64,000 nt of DNA from Desulfitobacterium dehalogenans ATCC 51507 (lineage in GTDB: Bacteria > Bacillota > Desulfitobacteriia > Desulfitobacteriales > Desulfitobacteriaceae), in NCBI RefSeq assembly GCF_000243155.2, contig NC_018017.1, positions 2,418,001 through 2,482,000 on the forward strand. The letters are read 5' to 3'. Within the stretch, counting starts at the first letter, position 1, and the number at the start of each line of letters is the position of its first letter. This document shows, in pieces, positions 41,900 to 50,690 of the stretch. A program made the position numbers and the translations under genes. The notes beneath the pieces are model-generated. The model had not been told where the DNA came from. It did not search any database and worked only from the letters and a program-made list of their open reading frames with translations.

Positions 41900-43108
41900 C
41901 TAACCTTTGACTAATCGTGGAGTTTCTACAGTCTGAAGATGACTCGCCAATGATGTCTCGTATACCCCAAAAACAACAGGTTTACGGTCATGAATCATAA
42001 TTCTTCCCTTAGCCCACACCTTCTCAATCATCAAGTCATCGGACAAGGCAACCAAATCACCGTCATAGCCTTCCCGAATCATGCCTTTGTTTTTTAATTG
42101 AAGAATACGGGCGGGATTAGAAGTAATCGTTCTCAGTGCGATGTCAAGGGGTATTTTATACCGAAGTATGGCCTCCCGAATATCGCGCCAAAGAACATAA
42201 ACGGAACCTATTCCCATACCGACAAGGATCCCAGCCTCGCTAAATTGTGGAAGGCTGCCATTTCCGTCTGAAGTAACCGTCACACGGTCGTTGAGTAATC
42301 CCTGTTCGTAAAGAGATTTTAAAACGAAAGGAACCTGTAAATGCGGTTCAAAATCATCGCAACCTGCTGTTAAATCAATTGTGCCACCTGCTTTGAGAAA
42401 CTCTACTCCTTGCTCTAAGAGCGTTTCCTTTCGATTGATATGAGTTGGCATAAATTGGCTAATAGGAATTTCAGTCTCCTCAATTATCTTAATGATTGGG
42501 GACAAACCTCTCTTCCCTTCACCCAGGTGAATATGAATAACTCCCGCTTTATGTCCTAGCATCCCTCCTACTCGAGCTTCAGCAGCAAGATGCTCAAGCT
42601 CAGATTTTTGGGGTTGGGCGGAACGATGGTCAGAAATTGCAATCTCACCCGCCCCAATCACTTTATCGATTAAGACTAAGTCCTTGCGCAAGGTATCAAA
42701 AATCATTCTATCTGCTTGATAACCGCCGCTATAGACAAAGCACGTTAATCCTTCTTCTTCCAGGGCATTAGCCTTAACTAGAAGTTCCTCCATAGAACGA
42801 GAGATAGAATCCGTTCCCAAACATCCTACTACAGTGGTTATTCCGGCCTGAGTCAGTTGAGAAAGCTGAACCTCGGGAGTCCTGGAGCTGGGTCCCGCTT
42901 CTCCCCCTCCCCCGCAGATATGGACATGAGCGTCAATAAAGCCAGGTACAAGATAGTGTCCATGAAGATCATATACCTCACCATTCACATAGGGAGGAAG
43001 GGATAGGTCATCGCCCAGTGCTGCAACCCGATTTCCCACAAGAAGAAGATCCCGCTCCTGCAGCAGTTCCGGAGCGAATATTCTGGCATTTTTGATTAAT
43101 GTCCACAT
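41900..43108 (-). CDS. iadA: Isoaspartyl dipeptidase (beta-aspartyl peptidase)
   Basis: A 402-residue amidohydrolase close in length to E. coli IadA (390). PGFIDAHVHICGGGGEAG carries the first zinc histidines, and the GGGGEAG segment is specific to IadA; VVGCLGTDS and VIHIHLGEGKRGL hold substrate and metal sites, and VTSDGNGS the catalytic aspartate. It removes isoaspartyl dipeptides formed by damaged proteins. The ATG at 43108 follows GGAGGGG. The EF-G-like gene lies downstream. Confidence 0.92.
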   Translation of the reverse strand: MWTLIKNARIFAPELLQERDLLLVGNRVAALGDDLSLPPYVNGEVYDLHGHYLVPGFIDAHVHICGGGGEAGPSSRTPEVQLSQLTQAGITTVVGCLGTDSISRSMEELLVKANALEEEGLTCFVYSGGYQADRMIFDTLRKDLVLIDKVIGAGEIAISDHRSAQPQKSELEHLAAEARVGGMLGHKAGVIHIHLGEGKRGLSPIIKIIEETEIPISQFMPTHINRKETLLEQGVEFLKAGGTIDLTAGCDDFEPHLQVPFVLKSLYEQGLLNDRVTVTSDGNGSLPQFSEAGILVGMGIGSVYVLWRDIREAILRYKIPLDIALRTITSNPARILQLKNKGMIREGYDGDLVALSDDLMIEKVWAKGRIMIHDRKPVVFGVYETSLASHLQTVETPRLVKG

Positions 43109-43421
43109 GGGTAACCCCTCCATTCGGAGGTAGAATGCCCACTTTTTAGGATGGTATTCAATTTTTACAAAACTTTACTAAGAATAAACAATACTAGATA
43201 TTTCTCCACTAACTATAAAAATCCTTTTCAAATATTCCATAACTCTAAAGAAAACTTAACTGGCGATAAGTTTTAGTAGCTTTTGCTTACCCGCCAATAA
43301 AAACTTTAAGCCCTCAGAAGAATTCTCTCCCTTCCCTACTCCTTAGAATAATTGTCATCTCTTTTCTTCTTCTGGCATAAAGTTAGTCAGGATAAGTGGG
43401 ACTAGGGGAGTTGGGAAGAAT
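43109..43421. other. Divergent intergenic region iadA / spoVB
   Basis: This 313-base region separates two divergently transcribed genes. An 8-bp stem AAAACTTA / TAAGTTTT lies at 43251-43274. No sigma-54 element was seen on the iadA side, and no clear sigma-A pair could be defined for either gene. Confidence 0.4.
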
Positions 43422-44960
43422 ATGGCCAAAAGAACATTTATCTATGGAGCTATCATACTCTTGGCGGCAAACTTTTTAAATCGGGTTTTGGGCTTTGTCT
43501 ATCAATACTTAATTATGACTCATATCGGCGGAGAAGCTTTTGGATTATTCAATATGGTCTTTCCTATGTATATGCTTGCCTTGGTCTTTACCACAGCGGG
43601 CATACCCTTGGCCGTCTCGAAAATGATCTCCGAGGCAGTATCTTTGAATAATTACACTCGAGCCCGCTCCATATTTCGTACTGCCCTTCTTTTTTTGACC
43701 TGCTCAGGGGCAGCTATATCCGTAGCTCTCTACATTATTTCCCCTTTCCTGGCAGAGCGTCTCTTTCCAGATCCCCGTGTTTTAAGGCTCTTTTTAATAT
43801 GCACACCGGCAATCTTTGTGGTGTCTGTTTCCTCAGCCTTTCGCGGTTATTTTCAAGGAATGCAGAATATGCTTCCCACCGCACTCAGCCAAATCTGTGA
43901 ACAGCTGGTGCGGGTTAGTGTGGGGTTTTTTTCTGCTTATACCTTATTACCTAGGGGGATCGAATGGGCGGCCTCCGGATTGGCATTGGGGATGTTATCA
44001 GGAGAAATTATCGGGTTATGTATCATTATCCTTCAGTATAAACTCCAAAAAACAAAAAAGTCCTCTCAGCAGGATGAATCCCTACATCCGATTCAAACCA
44101 TGAAAGAACTTTTCTATTTATCTTATCCTGTGACGATCGGAAGACTTTTTTCTAGCGGGTTATCCACACTGGATGCTATGTTGATACCACAGCGACTGCA
44201 AATAGCAGGTTATACAGCCCGTGAAGCCACAACTCTTTTCGGACAATTGGGTGGGGCTGTCTTCACCCTTCTTAATTTTCCCAGCGTCTTCACCTTTGCT
44301 TTAGCGACCTCTTTGGTCCCTGCTATTTCTGAAGCGGCAGCCAGAAAGCAATTCCAAACGGTAAAACTTCGCAGTGCCCAGGCCTTACGGATGACCATTT
44401 TTATTGGAATTCCTAGTTTAGTTATCATTTTTTTCTTTGCCGAGCCCTTCAGCGCCTTTTTTAAAAGTGAAAATACCAGCGGCGTCTTACGCATACTTGC
44501 CTTTGGGGGTATATTTTCCTACCTTCAACAAACTTCTACAGGAATTCTTCAAGGATTAGGCAAGGTCCAGCTCCCTGTGATCCATACCATCATTTCTGCC
44601 ATCATTCGTATACCGATACTCTTCATTTTAACTGCTTCACCTCAGTGGGGACTTAAAGGAACCGCTATAGCTTATGTCGTTGGTTTTTTTATCTCTTCGA
44701 CATTAAATCTGGCCGCCATTGTACATTTTACAGGGATGCCTGTAGACCTCCGCGAGTTTCTTCTGCACCCCCTCATGGGTGGTATTGGTATGATGTTAGC
44801 CTTTCGCTTCCTTCATCCTTTCTTTGGCTTCCATCCCTTGGCCTTTCTCCTGGAGATCATTCTTGGGGCTATCCTTTACTTCACTATTCTATTCCTTAAT
44901 GGCGGTATCAATCGTGAAGACCTACAAAGAATTCCATGGATTGGGAAGTTTTTAAGCTAA
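43422..44960 (+). CDS. spoVB: Stage V sporulation protein B / MurJ-type lipid flippase
   Basis: A 512-residue polytopic protein with about fourteen membrane segments, of the MVF/oligosaccharide-flippase superfamily. MAKRTFIYGAIILLAANFLN, GGEAFGLFNMVFPMYMLALV and TTAGIPLAVSKMISE match SpoVB. In Bacillus it is needed for spore cortex peptidoglycan and probably flips lipid II or related carriers. The start lies behind GGGAG. Single plus-strand gene, converging on a minus-strand membrane protein gene. Confidence 0.92.
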   Translation: MAKRTFIYGAIILLAANFLNRVLGFVYQYLIMTHIGGEAFGLFNMVFPMYMLALVFTTAGIPLAVSKMISEAVSLNNYTRARSIFRTALLFLTCSGAAISVALYIISPFLAERLFPDPRVLRLFLICTPAIFVVSVSSAFRGYFQGMQNMLPTALSQICEQLVRVSVGFFSAYTLLPRGIEWAASGLALGMLSGEIIGLCIIILQYKLQKTKKSSQQDESLHPIQTMKELFYLSYPVTIGRLFSSGLSTLDAMLIPQRLQIAGYTAREATTLFGQLGGAVFTLLNFPSVFTFALATSLVPAISEAAARKQFQTVKLRSAQALRMTIFIGIPSLVIIFFFAEPFSAFFKSENTSGVLRILAFGGIFSYLQQTSTGILQGLGKVQLPVIHTIISAIIRIPILFILTASPQWGLKGTAIAYVVGFFISSTLNLAAIVHFTGMPVDLREFLLHPLMGGIGMMLAFRFLHPFFGFHPLAFLLEIILGAILYFTILFLNGGINREDLQRIPWIGKFLS

Positions 44961-44975
44961 TTTCATTGGAATACA

Positions 44976-45230
44976 CTAGTCCAACCAGTGTTTAATTCGC
45001 TCTCCATACTGCCAATAGGTCAAGAGCGTGGTGAGGCCAAGAATAATAATTAGGATAATCTTATAGATAAAGAATACTTTAATCACAGTTAAAAAAGCTA
45101 AAATCAAAGCAAAGACTGCCGGTAAAACCAAGATTTTTGTCCAGCGTTTATCCCTTTGTTTAAGTTTTTCCGGGGAGGAAAAAACAAAAAGGAATAAAAT
45201 GAAGTAAAACAAAAAGGTCCCAATAATCAA
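44976..45230 (-). CDS. Small hypothetical membrane protein
   Basis: About 84 residues with three hydrophobic segments: IIGTFLFYFILFLFVFSS, then a basic loop KLKQRDKRWTK, LVLPAVFALILAFLTVIKVF and IYKIILIIILGLTTLLTYW. Start is the TTG at 45230, 8 bases after GGAGG. It ends 15 bases from the convergent spoVB stop. Not recognised as a named family. Confidence 0.65.
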   Translation of the reverse strand: MIIGTFLFYFILFLFVFSSPEKLKQRDKRWTKILVLPAVFALILAFLTVIKVFFIYKIILIIILGLTTLLTYWQYGERIKHWLD

Positions 45231-45350
45231 CTCTGTTTCCTCCCTTAACAATTAAGCTTAAATTCTCCAGATTTTCTGTACTATATTTATAATGCAGTCT
45301 GTAAAAAATAGAATTGTCTCGATTAAACAGATGAAAGGAGATGGATATCT

Positions 45351-45575
45351 ATGGGTCGAAGAAATCGCTCCGCCGGCATTTTGCCCAAATCTGTTTTGGA
45401 CGAGTTTAAAATGGAGGTTGCCTCCGAATTAGGTTTAACCGAACAAATCCAAACTAAGGGATGGGCTAACATGACATCCCGGGATTGCGGCCATGTAGGC
45501 GGTCGAATCGGTGGAAGTATGGTTAAAGCCATGATTCGTCGCGCAGAGGAAAGCTTAAAAAACGATAATCTTTAA
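45351..45575 (+). CDS. Alpha/beta-type small acid-soluble spore protein
   Basis: A 74-residue SASP. The two family signatures are visible: LDEFKMEVASELGL (with the GPR-protease-type cleavage motif K-x-E-x-A-x-E-L-G-L) and DCGHVGGRIGGSMVKAMI. These proteins coat spore DNA and protect it from UV and chemicals. GAAAGGAG precedes the ATG. Expression would be late in the forespore, though a sigma-G promoter was not pinned down. Confidence 0.95.
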   Translation: MGRRNRSAGILPKSVLDEFKMEVASELGLTEQIQTKGWANMTSRDCGHVGGRIGGSMVKAMIRRAEESLKNDNL

Positions 45576-45596
45576 AGCATCCTCAGATACCATGGA

Positions 45597-45632
45597 AAAT
45601 AGGAGTACAGTATGCTGTACTCCTATTTATTT
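45597..45632. terminator. Bidirectional terminator between SASP gene and surE
   Basis: Perfect 14-bp stem AAATAGGAGTACAG / CTGTACTCCTATTT with TATG loop; serves both convergent genes. The surE stop codon lies inside its right arm. Confidence 0.9.
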
Positions 45633-46381
45633 GCGTTCATCCCGAGAGATAGACTCTGTCGTAATTCCTTAATCTTCATATAATCAGTTAAATCACTATG
45701 CATGGGAGTTATGGACACATACCCTTCTTGTACGGCATAGAGATCCGTTTCCTGGTCGACTTCCGGTGATACAGTGCCTGCTTGCCAGTAGTAGTCTCGA
45801 CCAGTGGGAGTTTGCCGATGTTCGAAGACATTTTCATAAACTGCTTTACCAAGCTTTGTGACACGGACACCTTTCCATTCCTTTTCCGGCAAGGGTGGAA
45901 TATTGATGTTTATTAATCCGGGTCCGAGGTGAAGTTTCTGCAACCATTTGGCCACAAATTGGGCCGCCGGTTTGTAATCGGTCGCAGAAAAAGAGGCTAA
46001 GGATACCGCAATAGCGGGCATTCCCAAAAGCACCCCTTCCATAGCAGCGGATACTGTCCCCGAATAGAAGACATCGGTTCCCAAATTAGGACCATTGTTA
46101 ATTCCGGAGATGACTAAATCAGGCTTGGGGATAATATTACCTTGTATCGCTATTTTTACACAGTCAGCCGGTTTCCCACTGACAGCATATCCTATACCAT
46201 TATTTAAAGAATACTTCGTAATAAACAAAGGTTCAAATAAAGTGATAGAATGACCTGTTGCAGATTTTTGACTATCCGGTGCCACGATGGAGACATCGTA
46301 TCCTTCTTCAGCTAAGGTTGTATATAGGGTTTGGAGCCCAGGTGCAAAATACCCATCATCATTTGTCAATAAAATATGCAT
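45623..46381 (-). CDS. surE: 5'/3'-nucleotidase SurE
   Basis: A 252-residue survival protein. MHILLTNDDGYFAPG is the defining N-terminal motif with the acidic metal ligands; SGINNGPNLGTDVFYSGTVS completes the active site. SurE removes phosphate from nucleoside monophosphates and short polyphosphates, and is linked to stationary-phase survival. GGAG precedes the ATG. The next two genes upstream (DUF4264 and folE) point in the same direction with short gaps. Confidence 0.96.
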   Translation of the reverse strand: MHILLTNDDGYFAPGLQTLYTTLAEEGYDVSIVAPDSQKSATGHSITLFEPLFITKYSLNNGIGYAVSGKPADCVKIAIQGNIIPKPDLVISGINNGPNLGTDVFYSGTVSAAMEGVLLGMPAIAVSLASFSATDYKPAAQFVAKWLQKLHLGPGLININIPPLPEKEWKGVRVTKLGKAVYENVFEHRQTPTGRDYYWQAGTVSPEVDQETDLYAVQEGYVSITPMHSDLTDYMKIKELRQSLSLGMNANK

Positions 46382-46393
46382 TGTTTACTCCAA

Positions 46394-46567
46394 TTACTCA
46401 ACTTCATAGACCGATATGGTCATAATATTTTCTTTTTTGCTAAGGCCGAACATCAGATTATACTCTTTAAGGTTTTTATTGAGAAAATCCACCACTTTAT
46501 ATAATTCTGGATTAACTTTAATTTTTTGAGTACCTATAAGCTCTATTTTTCCTGTTTTTTGATCCAT
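46394..46567 (-). CDS. YpmA-like DUF4264 protein
   Basis: About 57 residues ending in KVVDFLNKNLKEYNLMFGLS and an ENIMTISVYEVE strand, matching the DUF4264/YpmA pattern of Firmicutes. The ATG at 46567 follows AAGGATGAG; a TTG-started frame 27 bases longer is less likely. It lies between folE and surE, 13 bases from surE, and is probably co-transcribed. Function unknown. Confidence 0.75.
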   Translation of the reverse strand: MDQKTGKIELIGTQKIKVNPELYKVVDFLNKNLKEYNLMFGLSKKENIMTISVYEVE

Positions 46568-46610
46568 AACTCTCATCCTTTGTATTTGGTCCATCTTCTA
46601 TAGTGATTGA

Positions 46611-47168
46611 TTACTGCTTAATCAAAGCAAACCCTTCCGATCGAGTGATTTCATTGGTTTTAAATATCCCACGGACTGCAGAGGTTAAGGTCATAGATCC
46701 CGGCTTTTTAACCCCCCGCATAGTCATACACATATGCTCTGCCTCGATTACCACAAGGACTCCGCGGGCATTAAGCATACTCATCACTGAATCGGCGATC
46801 TGTCCCGTTAATCGTTCCTGAAGTTGAGGACGTTTCGCATACCCTTCCACAACCCGGGCAATTTTTGATAAACCTGTTACTTTTCCTTTACGTGGTATAT
46901 AAGCCACATGGGCTTTCCCGTAAAAAGGAACCAGATGATGCTCACACATGGAATAAACCGGAATATCCTTAACAATGATCATCTCCTCATGATCTTCAGA
47001 AAACTGCACTTTTAAATGCTGACTGGGGTCTTCATGAAGTCCGGCAAAAACTTCCTGATACATCCTGGCCACTCGTTTCGGGGTATCCAATAATCCTTCC
47101 CGCCTCGGATCTTCACCAATGGCTTCCAGGATCATGGTCACTGCTTCTTCTATTTTTTCTAAATCCAT
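46611..47168 (-). CDS. folE: GTP cyclohydrolase I
   Basis: A 185-residue type I enzyme that converts GTP to dihydroneopterin triphosphate for folate or queuosine-type pterins. [23 protein letters not shown] has the zinc cysteine and histidine; [20 protein letters not shown] and the C-terminal [16 protein letters not shown] (second zinc cysteine) are intact. The ATG at 47168 with GGAG upstream is preferred over a GTG at 47195. Confidence 0.96.
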   Translation of the reverse strand: MDLEKIEEAVTMILEAIGEDPRREGLLDTPKRVARMYQEVFAGLHEDPSQHLKVQFSEDHEEMIIVKDIPVYSMCEHHLVPFYGKAHVAYIPRKGKVTGLSKIARVVEGYAKRPQLQERLTGQIADSVMSMLNARGVLVVIEAEHMCMTMRGVKKPGSMTLTSAVRGIFKTNEITRSEGFALIKQ

Positions 47169-47327
47169 ACCCAAATTCTCCACTACTCCTCCCACAAGGA
47201 CTAATAATCAGAATTATCTCTCTATTGATAGGTGCTTGCCATACATTATACCAGATCGACTCAGCTTCTTCCTAGCAAATCATAACAAAACTTTAAAAAA
47301 TGGTAAAGAAAAAGACAATGTTTTTTC

Positions 47328-48395
47328 ATATGACGGTTTGTCAAGTTAAGTGCGACAGTTCTTCTATAAAAGCTTCGTGTGGTGTTTTCCAGTTAAGACA
47401 TTTTCTTGGACGACTATTAATGAGTGCCAAGGCTGTAGCCACTTGATTCTCAGATACCTTTGCCAAATCGGTGGCTTTCGGGAAGAACTCTCTTAACAAC
47501 CCATTAGAGTTTTCATTTGTTCCTCTTTGCCAGGATGAATAAGGGTCGGCAAAGTATATAGGTAAGTTAAGGTCTTTTTCTATGGATGGATAACAAGCAA
47601 ATTCTTTTCCACGATCGACGGTGGCTGTTTTAAAGGTCCCTATAGGGTAGAAGCCGTGAAGTGTTCGTATTGCCATCTCCATCGATCCAGCTGTTCGATC
47701 TTCCATGGGTAGGGCTAAATAGATGCGGGTCTTTCTTTCTGCAAATGTTGCGAGGCAACCTTTACTTTTACCACGGCTTGATACTACAGTATCCAGTTCC
47801 CAATGACCAAAAGATAGTCTCTTTTTGACATCCTTTGGACGTTTATGGATCGAGGTCCCAACATTAAATCTTCCTCTGGTTTCTTTGGGTTTCTGTCGTT
47901 TCCCTTTGTGTCGTAAGAGAGCTAAGTTTCCTTTAATCAATAGCCCTTGATAGATCCATCTATAAATTGTTTTGTAACTTAACTGTCTCTGAAATAACCG
48001 TCCTACAATTTGTTCTGGTGACCATGTTAGTTTAAGCTTTCTGTTTATGATTGTAGCTAACGAAGTAGACCATTTCCCAGTAGGTTTTGACTTTCGGCGA
48101 CGTTGCTCATAAGTTTTCTGAGCCTGTTGTGAGGTATAGCTATTATTTATTTGATTTCGTTGTAACTCTCTAGCAATTGTAGAGTGGTGTCGTTTAAGTT
48201 CCTGCGCAATCTCACGGGTAGACCATCCCAACTTATGTAGGGATTCTAGCCGCCCGCGGTCAAACGTGCTAAGATGTGTATAGCTCATGTTTGGACCTCC
48301 GTGTAAGGTTTTGTGTGGTAACTTTATTTTACACGAAGTCCATCATGGGCTGTTTAATTTTCAGGTGTCGCACTTAATATTACAATTCGTCATAT
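47328..48395. mobile_element. IS30 family insertion sequence
   Basis: About 1.07 kb bounded by imperfect inverted repeats of roughly 29 bases sharing ATATGACG, then TTGT, then TTAAGTGCGACA. It holds one transposase gene. The right end abuts the AAGGC/GCCTT terminator with T tract that follows the TPR gene, so it inserted in the T-rich spacer between the TPR gene and folE. No clear target duplication was seen beyond A/T runs. The element looks complete. Confidence 0.88.
47341..48288 (-). CDS. IS30 family transposase
   Basis: A 315-residue transposase. The N-terminal helix-turn-helix (REIAQELKRHHSTIARELQR) binds the ends. The DDE catalytic residues lie in FGHWELDTVV, ATVDRGKEF and QRGTNENSNGLLREFFPK. 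Length and motif order are normal for IS30, and no frameshift is visible, so it may be active. Confidence 0.95.
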   Translation of the reverse strand: MSYTHLSTFDRGRLESLHKLGWSTREIAQELKRHHSTIARELQRNQINNSYTSQQAQKTYEQRRRKSKPTGKWSTSLATIINRKLKLTWSPEQIVGRLFQRQLSYKTIYRWIYQGLLIKGNLALLRHKGKRQKPKETRGRFNVGTSIHKRPKDVKKRLSFGHWELDTVVSSRGKSKGCLATFAERKTRIYLALPMEDRTAGSMEMAIRTLHGFYPIGTFKTATVDRGKEFACYPSIEKDLNLPIYFADPYSSWQRGTNENSNGLLREFFPKATDLAKVSENQVATALALINSRPRKCLNWKTPHEAFIEELSHLT

Positions 48396-48426
48396 AAAAA
48401 AGAAAAAAGGCTTTACGCCTTATAGT

Positions 48427-49578
48427 TTACGCTAATTGCAAAGCTTTATTATAACAATCTACAGCTAATTCATGATCCGAGAGGTGGTCATAAATATTGC
48501 CCAGGAGTGCCCATCCCTCAGAATGATCCGGATCGATATTCAATAGTCGATAGAGTATTTCAATGCCTTGATCCCAATTCCCTTTCTGGGTATGGCATAC
48601 CGCTAGATTATAGAGGATGACCGGATTGGCTTGGGCTAATTTAAGAGCTTCTTGATAGTATTCTGTAGCTTTCCTTGTCCGTCCTAAATGAACCAGGGTA
48701 TAAGCCATATTGTTCAGTAACACCGGATCATTTTGACATAAGCCATGAGCCCGTTCTTGCAGTTTGAGAGCTTCCATGGATTCGCCCTCATTCTGATACA
48801 TTGCCGCAAGATTGCACAGGGAATCGTAATGGTCCGGATCGTACTTCAAAACTTGACGATAGAGACGAATTCCTTTTTTATGTTCATTGGTTTGAGTGTA
48901 GCAGTAAGCCAAGCGAGCTTTAAGATCCGGGTTATATTCATAACGCAGAGCCTTTTCAAAGCTCAAGATGGCCTGAGGCATCTGTTCTAGTTGAAGATGG
49001 ATCTCTCCTTTCATCTCCCAATACAAAGAATTGTGGGGCTTCAGTTCACAACATCCTTGGAAACAACGCAAAGCCTCGTGAGGTTCGCCATGGTAAGAAT
49101 AAATGGTTCCCAAGCGATAGATATTTTCCACTTTTTTGGGATTAGCCCATATGGCTTTATTCAATGCATCCACTGCCCCGCGCCAATCCTCTTTTTCCAT
49201 AAGGCAATCTGCCTGCAATTCTAGGTATTCAGTACTTTCGGGTCCATTAGCTAATGCTTTATCCAAGCATATTAATGCCTCCTGAATTAAGCCTTGCCCA
49301 AAATAGCAGCGAGCCATTAAGTGTTGAATTTCTCCTTCTTTGCCAGGATATCTGCCCCAGATGCGCTCCAAATAATCCCGCGCTTCCTGATAGGCTTGAA
49401 AGTCGATAGCCTCCTTAACGGTTTCCAAGAGAGGCTTGTCCGAGTCTTGCTGCAAACGTATTAAGCAATGTTCCAAGGAATCACTGTCTTTATTGGCAAA
49501 TATCCATGTGGAGTTCTTGAGTCGTGAAAGCCATGAATAGTCACTTGTCGCTTTTTTTGCAGTTGTAAGAGGAAACAT
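48427..49578 (-). CDS. Tetratricopeptide-repeat protein
   Basis: A 383-residue protein with about eight to nine TPR units, for example LIQEALICLDKALANGPEST, WRGAVDALNKAIWANPKKVE, MPQAILSFEKALRYEYNPDL and HELAVDCYNKALQLA at the end. No signal peptide or membrane segment, so a cytoplasmic scaffold. AAGGAG precedes the ATG. A short AAGGC/GCCTT hairpin with a T run (about 48407-48421) follows the stop. Partners unknown. Confidence 0.88.
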   Translation of the reverse strand: MFPLTTAKKATSDYSWLSRLKNSTWIFANKDSDSLEHCLIRLQQDSDKPLLETVKEAIDFQAYQEARDYLERIWGRYPGKEGEIQHLMARCYFGQGLIQEALICLDKALANGPESTEYLELQADCLMEKEDWRGAVDALNKAIWANPKKVENIYRLGTIYSYHGEPHEALRCFQGCCELKPHNSLYWEMKGEIHLQLEQMPQAILSFEKALRYEYNPDLKARLAYCYTQTNEHKKGIRLYRQVLKYDPDHYDSLCNLAAMYQNEGESMEALKLQERAHGLCQNDPVLLNNMAYTLVHLGRTRKATEYYQEALKLAQANPVILYNLAVCHTQKGNWDQGIEILYRLLNIDPDHSEGWALLGNIYDHLSDHELAVDCYNKALQLA

Positions 49579-49734
49579 AGGGCGTCGCTCCTTTACCTCG
49601 TTTTGGGTACATTTCGAGCAACTGGTATATTTTTCCTCCTCCTCTTTTCATAAATCATACGTCAAATAGTGCTTTGATGCTATACATTTCACTTCAAATC
49701 TAGCATTGGTAATCTTTTATAGTTAAAATCAGGC

Positions 49735-49763
49735 AAAAAGCACGTTAGTCCAACGTGCTTTTG
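49735..49763 (-). terminator. Terminator of the fur gene
   Basis: Stem AAAAGCACGTT / AACGTGCTTTT overlapping the fur stop codon, followed by TTTTTGCC on the minus strand. Confidence 0.85.
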
Positions 49764-50206
49764 CATTTATTGCAATATCCGTAAAATTTCAAATCATGGT
49801 CAACCACTTGATAACCATTGCGTTTTTCTATCTCAGCTTCTAAAGACTCCAGCAAATCATCATCAAATTCCGATACATCTCCACATTTGATACAAATTAA
49901 ATGGTGGTGGTGATGCTCATCCTTACGGTTAAACTCATACCGGCTTCTCCCATCTCCAAAATCATTTTTTTGGAGAATACCTAATTCCGCCAAGAGATCC
50001 AAAGTGCGGTAAACCGTGGCCAGTCCAATATCTGGATAGTTATGCTTAACCATCATAAAGGTATCTTCTGCACTAAGGTGTTGATCCTCATTCTCTAAAA
50101 ATGCTTTTAAAATAGTTTGTCGCTGAGGGGTTAATTTATAGGAGTGATGACGTAAAAGCTCACATATTTTCTGATACTCATCTTTCCACTCTTCTTGTTT
50201 TACCAC
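49745..50206 (-). CDS. fur: Fur family metalloregulator
   Basis: A 153-residue Fur/PerR/Zur-type repressor. The winged helix reads LTPQRQTILKAFLENED and GLATVYRTLDLLAELGIL; the metal site has EHHHHHLICIKCGDVSEF and a second CxxC near the end (YCNKC). The E-x-H-H-H-H-H segment and CIKCG are usual for Fur, so iron response is the first guess, but PerR and Zur cannot be excluded. The start is GTG at 50206 behind GGGGGGAG. Confidence 0.9.
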   Translation of the reverse strand: MVKQEEWKDEYQKICELLRHHSYKLTPQRQTILKAFLENEDQHLSAEDTFMMVKHNYPDIGLATVYRTLDLLAELGILQKNDFGDGRSRYEFNRKDEHHHHHLICIKCGDVSEFDDDLLESLEAEIEKRNGYQVVDHDLKFYGYCNKCKSTLD

Positions 50207-50385
50207 TATAGTCTCCCCCCGTCCTGTGTTCTCTTCAAATTATAGTGTATCCATTAGATTTTGCATAGACACAAATTATCCAGAATTAGTTTAACTTAAA
50301 CGATGTTCTTAAAACTATACATCTACAATTGAAGAAAGGAAAGCACTAGGCTTTCCTTATAATGATTTTTGATTAACTTGTGTCA

Positions 50386-50625
50386 TTAGGATAATCGGTC
50401 TCTGAGAATTTCTACGACTTCTTCAGCACTACGCCCTGAAGCATGGATTACAGGCACATGAAATTGGGCTTCTTCCGCTAAAATATCGGTTCCATCCCCT
50501 TTGACAACTATTGCACTGACATTCCTTAGAGGATCATCCTCTAAGGGCATCGTATGAAATCCTGCAGTATGTAATTCTTGAACAACGTTAGTGAGGCCAT
50601 CCTCAACAGCAATCTTTTTGTACAT
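50386..50625 (-). CDS. YkuS family (UPF0180) protein
   Basis: A 79-residue protein with YKKIAVEDGLTNVVQELHTAG and VKGDGTDILAEEA, the conserved segments of UPF0180/YkuS. ATG at 50625 is used; GAGGAGG lies upstream. Function unknown. A hairpin AAGGAAAGC / GCTTTCCTT lies at 50337-50359 after the stop. Confidence 0.85.
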   Translation of the reverse strand: MYKKIAVEDGLTNVVQELHTAGFHTMPLEDDPLRNVSAIVVKGDGTDILAEEAQFHVPVIHASGRSAEEVVEILRDRLS

Positions 50626-50690
50626 CACATCAACCTCCTCACAATTATTCTTCCTTGACGGACCTAATCTATTCTGACGAAATTTGGTAG

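Noticed and set aside
43109-43421. Search for a sigma-54 promoter upstream of iadA
   Set aside because: No GG-N10-GC element with TGGCA/TTGC context was seen, so the nearby GAFTGA-less regulator could not be tied to this operon.
44150-44170. TTATCCACA DnaA-box-like sequence
   Set aside because: Single site inside the spoVB coding region; a nine-base match is expected by chance in 64 kb.
50220-50300. Possible Fur or PerR box before the fur gene
   Set aside because: A/T-rich but without a convincing 7-1-7 palindrome.
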